NCBI GenBank assembly: GCA_023362775.1
Contig: JALMGJ010000014.1
Location: forward strand, 1,302,001 to 1,366,000
Source: Charina bottae
Lineage: Eukaryota; Chordata; Lepidosauria; Squamata; Charinaidae
Length of the DNA stretch: 64,000 nucleotides
Direction: 5' to 3'
Below, piece after piece: positions 40,540-52,500 of the stretch. The notes below the pieces were generated by a model that saw only the letters and a list, made by a program, of their open reading frames with translations, made no database searches and was not told the origin of the DNA. Every line of letters begins with the position of its first letter. Position 1 is the first letter of the stretch. Both the position numbers and the translations under genes were made by a program.

Positions 40540-43500
40540 CTTTTAGAGCAAAGAAAGGAAGACCTTTTATTAGGATCCGAAAAACAATGCCTTTTTAAAA
40601 AGTCAGAATTCAACCAGGGTGTTTTCTTATGTTACTAGCACAGGCAGCAGTTGTGTGAATGAGAGCAAGTGACAAGCTTTGAGGCAGAGCAAAGCACATG
40701 CTGGAATTTAAGGTCTCTTAGCCGAGATTGCAAACAAACCGCCCTTTCTTCGCTGGCAAGGGAAGGACAGAAGGTCCAAGGGTGCCTTGTGTTCAAAAGG
40801 AGCAGTGAAGCTGCTCTCCTGTGAAATGCTGAAACGAGGCACGTCTGCAGGATGTGCTTGACCTGTTTCCTGCACTAACCTCATCCCTGCGTTGGCACCC
40901 TGTGTTGTGAAGGAACCAAACTGCCTGGATTCCCACAGCACAGCCCTAAAGAAACCCCCACACTGTGCAAAAAGGTCAGCCAGTCTTTCTTCAAGCTGTT
41001 CCTGTGATCCCAGCCAGGAAGGGTGCCATGAAGCCATGGCCCGGTTGCAGAAATGTAGGGGTTCAGGGCAAAGGACTGCTTTGTGGATGCAAAGGAAGAT
41101 GCTGTCTGCGGGGTTGGCACCTGCTGAGAGATGGCGATGGGACGGTTGAGAAAACTCTGCAGCCCCATGCAGGGATGGGCTGGAAGAATATTTCTCAACC
41201 TTAGCAACTTTTAAGATCTGTGGACTTCAACTCCCAGAATTCCCCAGCCAGCAAGGCTGGCTGGGGAATTCTGGGAATTGAAGTCCACACATCTTAAAGT
41301 TGCCAAGGTTGAGAAACACTGGCCTAGAAGGTCAGAGGCAAGCGCTTTGCACTCTGTACTAAACTGTCCAGCAGCCCCCAAACTTTGGTATAACTAAAGT
41401 GAATTGCAAAGGAGGGTTGGGTGTCTGGGTTTCTGATAGGGCAAGTGAAGGCGGGAAGGCCGCTGACTTGGCTGAGGATCAGTCCACTAAGAAGGAAACC
41501 GCTTGCTGACAGCCCATCTACACCCCGAATGGGTGGCACTGATCGAGAGGGAGGGTGGCTGGAAGTTGGTCCCCAGGACACAGGATGAGGACGCTGCAGG
41601 CAAGCAACCCCCCACCCTTCGGTTGCATCATCTCCAGCGGGAGCCGCCTACCTGGTCACCTGGCGATCGCTTCTCACCGTTGGCACCCTGCAGAAGGCCC
41701 GCCTCTTCGGGAAGTTTATCTGATTTTGCTTCAACTACAATCTCCTCTTTATGTGCTTCGGGCCTCGTGCTGAGGAGGAGGAGGGGGAGGAGGGCAACAG
41801 TGTTGAGACAGATCCAAATGGGGCTCTGGGGAGCGGGTTGCAGGGGGTGCCCTTGTCTCTGCCCCCCATTTCTTGCTCGAGAGGTTAAGCGCCACGAGGC
41901 AGAGCTGCTCAGCACAGGTGAAAAGACCTGCAATGGGCACTTTTGCTCAATCGGACACTCGGATTATGTAATGGTCTGTGGGGACGACCCTGGGAGACAG
42001 GAGGAAGAGCCGCAGGCCGGACAACCGTCGTGCAAAAGGCATCTCGGCCCACAGGAGGAGGGAGGGCGTGAGAAGCGTTTCAGAAGGGACCCCCCCCTAG
42101 TTTTCCAGAGAGTAAAAGGAAAAGAGGGGAGGGATACTTTCAGACTTGCAAGATTCTGTTACTGTAACCTTACAATAAAGTTAGAACTAGGATTCATTGT
42201 TGTGCTTCTCTGGGCTACCTTGAAGGGCTAACATCAGTCTTGCAAGTCTGAAAGTATCCCTCCCCTCCTTTCCTTTTACTCTCCGGAAAACTAGGGAGGG
42301 TCCCTTCTGAAACGCTTCCCACGCCCCCTCTCCTTCCGCGGACCAAGATACCTTTTGCACGACGGTTGTCCGGCCTGTGGCTCTTCCTCCTGTCTCCCAG
42401 GGTCGTTCCCACAGACCATTACAGATTAAGGGGAGGATGGAGGTTCCTGAATGCCACTGTGGAGGGGCGGGGAGCAGAAGCAGTTCAAGCCACCCCCACC
42501 CCCTCCCTGCCACCAGAAGCCGGCTGCTGGGTGCAATGAGATCAGGAAGCGCGTGGTCTGGGATGGGCAGGCGAGGGGGAAGTGGTTGGGGTTGCCAAGG
42601 CAAGGCCCCAGGCTTACATTTCTTGCTTGCCGGAGCGTCCGCAAGCCAGTTTGCCTTTCTTGTGCAGGAAGTAAAGGACGGCCCCCAGGGTGGCGATGAC
42701 CATCAGGCAGACGATGACGGCCACGATGATGACCCCTTTGCTCTCCGGTGGAACGGGCTCTGGGAGGAAAGTGGGCGGAAAGGAAAGGAAAGGCTTGACG
42801 TGCAGGCCTTGCTGGGTCTCCCAAGCCAGCCCCGGGGTTGGGGGGCTCGGCAGAGGGGGAGGCAGTCAGGCGTCCCCAGGCGGGCTGTGCAGCCAAGAGG
42901 CCGCCTCTGAGCAGCCTCCCCCAAAACAGGCGCCCTCCATTTCTGGTGGGATTCTCGCCAGTGACCCTGCCCGAGAGTTGTGCACACTGCAACGGCGGCA
43001 TGCGCAGAGCGTGGCCGGGCTGCGAAGGGGTCTGGCTTTAGTCTAGCGCAGTCTTTTTCAACCTCGGCAAGGTCCCAGAATTCCCCAGCCATCACAAAAA
43101 ATACACGGGTCCCGAGCCTCTTCGGTGGATTGCACTCCAACCCCCAAACGCAGGCAAATGGGGCCTCTGCAGGGAGGGTGTCCAGAAAGCCAAGGACGCT
43201 CCTGCCTGCGACGCTTGTTCGATGGTGGCTAAAAGAGAACCGCTTACCGGTGCCGCCATGATGGGATTTTGGTTCCGGCCCTTGAAAGGAATAAGAGACA
43301 CGTTGGGTGACAAGCGGGTAACGTGTAGCTTTGCCCCGACCCCTGCCACTGGCTCACAGCTGGTCCAGCGTGTTGCATTCCGAAAAGCACCCGGGGAGCT
43401 ATTCCCGTCTCTGCTCAGGAGGGAAGCTGGTCTTGCTTTGGCGGGTGGGAAGCAACCACGCCTTTCTCAACACTATCAAGGGGGGGGGATTTCATGCAAG

Positions 43501-46500
43501 GTTTTCAGAACTCTTTGAACCAGTCTGGGCCAAGGCCTAGGGCCTCCATTTGCAAACCATGTGAACCCAGTTTGCTTTTACCCTTGGTTAGGTTTCTTTT
43601 CTGGCTTGGCACCCTACATCAAGCCAGTATAGTCTGTCGATGATGCCACATCACGCATGAACTCAGAAAAATGAGTTAGTAAACCGAACAAGCGTTTCCT
43701 CTCAACCAGGCCACTGAGAAAAGAATGAGTTCTACAAGCAATACACATTATGAAAACAGAGTCAGGGGTGTCACTTAATTTTCCCATGATTTTTTCAGGA
43801 AGGAGAAGTGCTGCAACTTTTCGGAGTGGTGGAATAACCCGAAAGATGGGATGGAAAAATTCAGTAATGAATCTTGGGCTCAACAGCATTTTCTGGTCCT
43901 TACCCTCCCCCAAACCTTGAAATTGTGCAAGTTCACGTAAGGTTCTGACCAACCTTTCCGAACCGAATTTTATTTTTGGAAGCTGGAGGCGCTTTTACCA
44001 GTCTGCAAATGGTCTAGGCCAAGGGTCGGAAATGGCGGCTCGCGAGCCACATGCGGCTCTTTGGCCCCTTGAGTGTGGCTCTTCCGCAGCTGAACTCACC
44101 CCGCCCCTTCCACGTGATTGGATCCCGCCCCCAAACTCTTACGCTCTTACGCGCGCTCGCTCTCGCTGTCCAAGGCCGGGGCCACCCGCAGCCGCCCACA
44201 CCTCGCGCACAGCCCGCGGGGCTCTCTGCCGCTCCCTTCGACGGAGGAGGGACCGGCGTGCCTTGGGAGCTGCTGCTGGCGGCATGTCTGGGCGAGGCGC
44301 GCGGGCGGAGCTGCCCGTCTGGCACTGGGCGCTCCCGAGCCTCTTCCCTTCTCCCTCGCCACGTTCGGGCGTTGAGGCCAGGCAAAGCCGGGCGGTCGCA
44401 CAGGGGTGAGGTGAGGAGTCCCGCTCCTGCGCCTACCGCCACATCCGTCCGTTCCCGGCCTCTCTCCCCATATCCGGCGGGTGCCCATGCCAGAATCCCC
44501 GCGACCCGGAGGCAGCGACTGCTCGGAGGGCCCCAGCGAGAAGAGGCGCGTGATCCCCGGTGGATCCCTTCGAGGGGCCGCGGGGCTTCCCCGCTTTCCT
44601 CCCAAGGAGGCCTCGACGGCGCACCCTCCCGCCCCATCAATCCCCCCACCCCGCCGTTGGGCGTCAGAGGCTGAAAGGATGTGGCAGGAACGGCCCTGGA
44701 AAGCGGGGCCTGCGGAGCGCCACCTTTGGGGAGGAGGGTCCAGCCGGCGAGCAATGGCGGCACTGGAGTTTTCGCCGGAGCGCTGTCTGTCGGGAGAGAA
44801 AAGCAGCCACCGCACAGGCCCGCTTAAAAAACCACCACCCCGAAACCGCTTTCGAGCCGCCTCTCCGGAGGGTCCCTGCGGTCCCGCCGGGTGCACCCCC
44901 CCACCCCGCCGTTCGGCGTCCTCTCCCCCCGCTAACCCGAGCCCTGCGGCGGCCGGGGGAAGCTGAGCCAGGCGGGGGTGCAGCGGGCCCAGCGGCGCGC
45001 TGAGGGCGAAGAGCCGCCTGCTCTCCCCTTGGCCGCCTCCGGTCGCTACAGTCGCCCCGCCGGAACGGAGCCTGGCTTGGCTCCCCCGGCCACCGCAGGG
45101 CTCGGGTTAGCGGGGGGAGAGGACACCGAACGGCGGGGTGGGGGGGTGCACCCGGCGGGACCGCAGGGACCCTCCGGAGAGGCGGCTCGAAAGCGGTTTC
45201 GGGGTGGTGGTTTTTTAAGCGGGCCTGTGCGGTGGCTGCTTTTCTCTCCCCACAGACAGCGGGCGGGTCCTCTGGAAGGAGGCCGGCCGGAGTTCTGCTT
45301 GCAGCGGACGAGTTGCTGCTGGGCCGAGCAGATGCTTTTGAGACCTAACGGCGGGGTTACATCGGGACCGAGTCCGGCCTATCCCCGGTCTGTGTCGCGT
45401 TAATGCCGCCCCCTTTCCCACCTGGGAGGCCAGCTTGCAGCGCAAACGGCAGTCGCTTACTGAGCGAGTGCATTTTAAAATCTGCTTAACCACACCCCCC
45501 CCGCACTTCTCCCTCTTTGAAAAAGGAAGGCCGGAAAAGCGCAGTTTCAGTCTTGCGTTAAAGGGAGAAGCTGCCCTTAATGACAAGGCCATTCAAGTTG
45601 GAGAAACCTCGCGGGATGGGCGGAATCGCTACACAAGCCACACGCCCCATTTCGTTCCTCCTTCCCTATCGCTTAATTGCCAGGTGCTCCTCCGCTGGAA
45701 ACCCCACGCTGTCTGTCGGGAGAGAAAAGCAGCCACCGCACAGGCCCGCTTAAAAAACAACCACCCCGAAACCGCTTTCGGCGTCCTCTCCCCCCGCTAA
45801 CCCGAGTCGCTACAATCGCCCCGCCGGAACGGAGCCTGGCTTGGCTCCCCCGGCCACCGCAGGGCTCGGGTTAGCGGGGGGAGAGGACGCCGAACGGCAG
45901 GGTGGGGGGGTGCACCCGGCGGGACCGCAGGGACCCTCCGGAGAGGCGGCTCGAAAGCGGTTTCGGGGTGGTGGTTTTTTAAGCGGGCCTGTGCAGTGGC
46001 TGCTTTTCTCTCCCGACAGACAGCGCTCCGGCGAAAACTCCGGTGCCGCCATTGCTCGCCGGCTGGACCCTCCTCCCCAAAGGTGGCGCTCCACAGGCCC
46101 CGCTTTCCAGGGCCGTTCCTGCCACATCCTTTCAGCCTCTGACAGCGCGGGCGGGTCCTCTGGAAGGAGGCCGGCCGGAGTTCTGCTTGCAGCGGACGAG
46201 TTGCTGCTGGGCCGAGCAGATGCTTTTGAGACCTAACGGCGGGGTTACATCGGGACCGAGTCCGGCCTATCCCCGGTCTGTGTCGCGTTAATGCCGCCCC
46301 CTTTCCCACCTGGGAGGCCAGCTTGCAGCGCAAACGGCAGTCGCTTACTGAGCGAGTGCATTTTAAAATCTGCTTAAGACTGAAACTGCGCTTTTCCGGC
46401 CTTCCTTTTTCAAAGAGGGAGAAGTGCGGGGGGGTGGTGGTTAAACAGATTTTAAAATGCACTCGCTCAGTAAGCGACTGCCGTTTGCGCTGCAAGCTGG

Positions 46501-49500
46501 CCTCCCAGGTGGGAAAGGGGGCGGCATTAACGCGACACAGACCGGGGATAGGCCGGACTCGGTCCCGATGTAACCCCGCCGTTAGGTCTCAAAAGCATCT
46601 GCTCGGTCCAGCAGCAACTCGTCCGCTGCAAGCAGAACTCCGGCCGGCCTCCTTCCAGAGGACCCGCCCGCCCGCGCTGTCTGTGGGGAGAGAAAAGCAG
46701 CCACCGCACAGGCCCGCTTAAAAAACCACCACCCCGAAACCGCTTTCGAGCCGCCTCTCCGGAGGGTCCCTGCGGTCCCGCCGGGTGCACCCCCCCACCC
46801 CGCCGTTCGGTGTCCTCTCCCCCCGCTAACCCGAGCCCTGCGGTGGCCGGGGGAGCCAGGCCAGGCTCCGTTCCGGCGGGGCGACTGTAGCGACCGGAGG
46901 CGGCCAAGGGGAGAGCAGGCGGCTCTTCGCCCTCAGCGCGCTGCTGGGCCCGCTGCACCCCTGCCTGGCTCGGCTTCCCCCGGCCGCCGCAGGGCTCGGG
47001 TTAGCGGGGGGAGAGGACGCCAAACGGCGGGGTGGGGGGGTGCACCCGGCGGGACCGCAGGGACCCTCCGGAGAGGCGGCTCGAAAGCGGTTTCGGGGTG
47101 GTGGTTTTTTAAGCGGGCCTGTGCGGTGGCTGCTTTTCTCTCCCAACAGACAGCGCTCCGGCGAAAACTCCGGTGCCGCCATTGCTCGCCGGCTGGACCC
47201 TCCTCCCCAAAGGTGGCGCTCCGCAGGCCCCGCTTTCCAGGGCCGTTCCTGCCACATCCTTTCAGCCTCTGACGCCCAACGGCGGGGTGGGGGGATTGAT
47301 GGGGCGGGAGGGTGCGCCGTCGAGGCCTCCTTGGGAGGAAAGCGGGGAAGCCCCGCGGCCCCTCGAAGGGATCCACCGGGGATCACGCGCCTCTTCTCGC
47401 TGGGGCCCTCCGAGCAGTCGCTGCCTCCGGGTCGTGGGGATTCTGGCATGGGCACCCGCCGGATATGGGGAGAGAGGCCGGGAACGGACGGATGTGGCGG
47501 TAGGCGCAGGAGCGGGACTCCTCGCCTCGCCCCTGCGCGACCGCCTGGCTTTGCCTGGCCTCAATGCCCGAACGTGGCGAGGGAGAAGGGAAGAGGCTCG
47601 GGAGCGCCCAAGTGCCAGACGGGCAGCTTCGCCCGCGCGCCTCGCCCAGACATGCCGCCAGCAGCAGCTCCCAAGGCACGCCGGTCCCTCCTCCGTCGAA
47701 GGGAGCGGCAGAGAGGGTGGCCCCGGCCTTGGAGAGCTGGGGTACAGGGGGACGGGAGCGTCGCTGGCAGCCCGCGAGGACCGGCCATGGAAGGTGAGCG
47801 AGGACCGGGGTGGCCGGCCAAGCGCAGCGCAGCCCTTCCACGCGATTGGATCCCGCCCCCAAACCCCGCCCCCTTCCACGCGATTGGCTCCTGCCCGCAA
47901 ACCTCGCCCCCTTCCACGCGATTGGCCCCCGCCCGCAAACCCCGCCCCCTGGCTCTCGAGCACTTAAAAATGTGCACGAGCATACCAAAATGGCTCTCGG
48001 CTCAAAAAGTTTGCCGACCCTTGGTCTAGGCCCTGAGCTCCCTACAAGCTGGATCGGCAAACGGTGCAAATTTTTTTTCTTGCACTGGGGCCAGTAAAGG
48101 CATGGCGGGGGGGGGGGGGGGACAACTTACGGAGCTGGAAGTGCTGGTCGGCCGAACCCAACTCGTTTTCAGCAGTACAATTGATGCCCGATTTCAGGAC
48201 TTCCTCGGTGACCAAAATTGAGAGAGTGCTGTTATACTGGTATTTCCGTCTGGATGTGTGTACCTTTAGAAAAGATGGGACAGTTCATACTTTGTACAGG
48301 GGGATTAAATAATGGGTTATTATTTTTAAATGGGAGAAATGCAGGAAATTATGATCAGCAGTCCCAGGAGATAAGCTTTACAGGAGAAGCCTCTGAAAAC
48401 CAGCTGTACTGTATTTATTCCCTCGCTCTTTTCAACTATTGGACTTTGAAGAAGCAGGATAGGAAGAGCATTGACGCTTTTGAACTTTGGTGTTGGAGAA
48501 GACTCCTGAGAATACCGGGGACGGCCAAGAAAACAAACCAAGGGATCATCAAGGAAATCAGCCCAGAGTTCTCACTCGAGGCACCAATGACCAGGCTCAA
48601 ATGATTCTACTTTGGACACACTGTGCGAAGACCCAGCTCTCTGGAGAAGGATTTAATGGTGCTGTAAAGAAATGATATGAAGAAGGCTTGGGGCTGTGTT
48701 GTCCGTTAGCAGGATAATTCTTCCAAAACAGACCCAAACTGGACCAAATTAGGGGCATGAAGAGAAGCCAATGAAAGGAAAACTGGGTTCAAAACTGGGA
48801 CGGATCTAGCTTCCCCCACCATGTTTCCCTTTTGAAGAGGCAGTTTCCCAATTTCGGCAGCTGGCTGGGGGATTCTGGGAATTGAAGTCCACCCATCTTA
48901 AAGAAGCTTAGAGATTAAGATTAAGAAAAAGAGATTAGGAAACGCTGCTTCACACCATTCTACTGAGCTGGAAAGAACAGAAATAAGCAAATGAAAAAAG
49001 AAGAGATCAAGGTTGGACTGCAGCTGCCAAAATCTTAGCCAGTGTGGCCCTTGGTGGGCAGGAGTGACAGGAGTTTAGTTCTAACCACACCTGGAAGGTA
49101 GAAGGGGCGTGTTTGTGTGTGTGTGTCAAGGGGAAGAGCAAAGTAGAGAAACTAATCTCTGCGAAGGAACCTGGCCATTACCGTGCCGTTACTTGTACTC
49201 CAGGAGATGTTGACCCGAGGCACCGAGTGGAAGCTGCACGTCAGGTCCACCATCTCCCCTTCCCGCACGGTCATCTTCTGCTTGAGTGGCACCTTCTGGG
49301 GCTTCGCTGCAGGGGGAGAAAGGGCAGGTGCTGGGCACTGCCTTATGGTCCAAGGAGTGCTGGAGGGAGAAGAGGGCTAGGGAGGCTATTGGGAGCCACG
49401 CCGCACCTACCTCGAACAGCCACAAAAACGTGCCTGGTGCGCACCAAATCTGGGAAGTCCGGCATCATCACCACGCAGGTGTAGTTGCCCGTCTTCTCGT

Positions 49501-52500
49501 AGGAGACCTCGGTCAAGTTCAGGATGGCACCGTCTGCGACGGGCTTCCCTTTCTAGAACGAAAAAATGGTCCTCTCCTTGCTGTTATTCCTCCCCTCCTG
49601 AGAACTTTTGCCTGCTCTTTCCATCTTCTTCTCCAAACTGCTTTCCTCCAACCCACCACCTCCTTCGGACTGCCACGAAATGCAGGGTAAGCCCCGCCCA
49701 TTTTGCGTCACTGCCCTGCCCACCACCACCTTCCCCCCCCCCCAAACTGTCAACTGCAGCCCACCTTTGCCCCGAAGTTGCCCACCCCACCGGGCACCCC
49801 TGCCGCTCCACAGCGAACAGACGTACCTTCTGCCACTGGAATTTCAAGGGTCCGGATCCTGTTGCGTAGCAGGCCAGGAGCAGGTCGTCCCCTTCAGCTG
49901 GTTCCTGGGGTCCAGCTGGGGAGATTGAGGGCACGTCGAGGTCTAGAGGAGAGAGACAGCCCAGTGATGGGATAATCTACACATAGTCTGCTGAGAGAAT
50001 GGGTGGGTTAACCCGGGGGTGTGTGTCAAAAAAGTCAAGATGGTGGCCATAACTATTTGACTGAAGCCCCACCCCTTTTTCATGCATTGCCACACAGGGA
50101 GCTACTCACAGTTTACCAACAGATCCACCGAGGCTACTAGCTCCTCAAAAGTCTGCAGATCAAGGGCTCTGCACCAGTAGAGACCGCTGTCATTTCTCAT
50201 CACACTGGGAAAGGATAGCTTCCCATCGGGGGACGAGTACGCGCTGTCCTGTTCAGGGCAGAAGAGAGAAAGGGAAGTGACGCAGCAAGATCTCCGTGAG
50301 CAGGTGTCACAGATCCAGTTCCCCCAGGGGTCAGTAAGCCGTTAAGCAGGGCGTGTCTGACATGTTTAAGCAGCTCGGTCAAGCTTGGAAGGCTGCATTT
50401 GCACAATCATATGTGGTCAGTTTAGACCACAGTAATTGCATGGCTTCGCAGGTGGTGTATGAATCTGGCCAGGAGGGTCCAATGTCCTGGGCAGAAAGGA
50501 GGTCAGCTCAGGAACCAAGTTAAGCGTGTGCAGAAACCCTGACCCTTACAGTCTCTCTCAAAGGGGTCTTAACAGATTGGAGAAAGGAGGAAATCAAAGT
50601 TTCTAGATTGTGATTTTAGAGGGAAGCCTCAAAGTCACACGGGCAGGTCTTGGGGATTCCATGCCACAATGTAAGGCAGGGTTTCTCAACCAGGCTTCCG
50701 TGGCGCCCTGGGGTTCCGCGAGAGGTCCCTGGGAGATCACGTTTTATTTTTTAAAATATTTCAAATTCGGGCCACTTCACATTAGAGAGGTAAGTTTCAT
50801 CCTTTATTTTTAGTTTAAGAACACGGTTAATGCATTTATTTATTTCTCATATTTATACACCGCCCATCTCGCAAGCGACTCTGGGCAGTTTACAATTCAG
50901 TTAAAATAACAAGAGATTACAAACATAAAAACAAGTACATCATAAAAATATAACTATGAAATCTAAAATATAGAAAAATATTTAAAATTTATACTATAAA
51001 ATATAAACTCCTCAGAGCCACATCACGGCTCCAACCACCCCTATGATTGGCTACGTATATCCAGGCCTACCCATGAAACGAGTATCATAATTTTGTAACT
51101 TCTGGCCTACATTTGAGCCTGAATGTGCAGGGGTTCCCCGCGGCCTGAAAAATATGTCAAGGGTTCCTCCAGGGTCAAAAGGTTGAGAAAGGCTGATGTA
51201 AGGAATTGTTTAAAATAGGAACACAAGGGACCATCAGCTCCTCCCTGGATTACGGCTTCTACCACGTTGCTCCGTCAACTCTGATAATTGAAAACTCTGA
51301 ACAATTGCTTTCCAACATGTTGCACTGCAAGGGACAATCTCTCAATTGCTAGGGGCCACTTTATGATTTTTGGGTTAGTGCCTGAGTGAAACTGGGAGCT
51401 TTTCTCCTTTTTCAAATACATTAAGTCTCTTCTGGGTACACAAGAACAGTTTTTGAGTAGGTATTTCCCATCTTACAATGGCAGGAAACCGCTACTCATG
51501 TCCAGCAATGGTGGTTGGAAGTAACTCCGGGGAAGCCAGGATGAGGACTGGGACAATAGACTCACCTCCTCCTTGAATAAAGTGTATTCAGGGGGTGGGT
51601 TCCCATCGCCTTCGCAAAGCAACGTCACATTGTCGCCCTCCTTCACCTCCTGGTTCGGTCTGTCAAGCACAAAGCTGAGGTTCTGGGTGGCATCTACAAG
51701 AGGAGCAGAGCAAAACCATTAGTCTTCTGGAACAAGCTGCCACGGATTATGGGGTCTGAAGCCCAACATAGCTTCAGAACATCAGCAGGGCTGGGAACGC
51801 TGAGTTAAAATATCCAGACTGCCCTGAGCAGTTATCATTCTGGATCCCAGTCTGCTCCAACACTTTATTTAACGTGCTACCATCAGACGCCCGGTGGGAA
51901 AGGTTTCCGGTTATTTTTAAAAAGATCTTCATTGTATTTTACATGCAGTGGAAACTGCCTTCGGGAAACCATTAACCTGAAAATGGAATTAGAAATCAAG
52001 AGATATCCAAGTATTTGTTTTCATTGTTTTTACATGCATGCATATATATATATAAATATATGTGTGTGTATATACTGTGTGTGCGCGCGCGTGCGCGGAT
52101 GTATATAAAAATCAATCAATCTATTATTAATCCATATAATACAGCAGGTGGCCTTGGAAGCTAAGCTGGGTCAGACCTGGTTCATACTTGGATGGGAGAC
52201 CCACAAGAGAATCCCAGGGATATCAAGATAGACTAGAACAGTGTTTCTCAGCCTTGGCAACATTAAGAGGTATGGACCTCAACTCCCAGAATTCCCCAGC
52301 CAGCATGCGCTGGCTGGGGAATTCTGGAAGCTGAAGTCCACACACCTTGAAGTTGCTAAGGCTGAGAAACATTGGTCTAATCAATTGCCAGAGTAATCAA
52401 GCGCTGTCTCATCTGGACCCGACCCAACCCAAGTGCTGATCCCAGCCTTACAAAAAACGTTGATTTTGAAGCGCTCTGACTTGACGGTCTTGTTCGTCCC

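Larger units (their letters stand above)
43281..48130 (-). other. MCAM: MCAM intron 12 hosting the giant palindromic element
   Basis: 4.85 kb intron, most of it occupied by the 4,004-bp hAT-type palindrome at 44020-48023. The remaining 43.3-44.0 kb is ordinary sequence with nothing recognisable. Confidence 0.85.

Noticed and set aside
47040..48029. 329-codon open frame (and several 140-264-codon frames on both strands) inside 44-48 kb
   Set aside because: They arise because the giant palindrome is very GC-rich and poor in stop codons. The same peptides recur on opposite strands from inverted copies, and none resembles a known protein or transposase.
52143..52222. A 5S rRNA gene
   Set aside because: Only the internal promoter part matches, with several substitutions and no proper ends or terminator; it is a 5S-derived SINE fragment.
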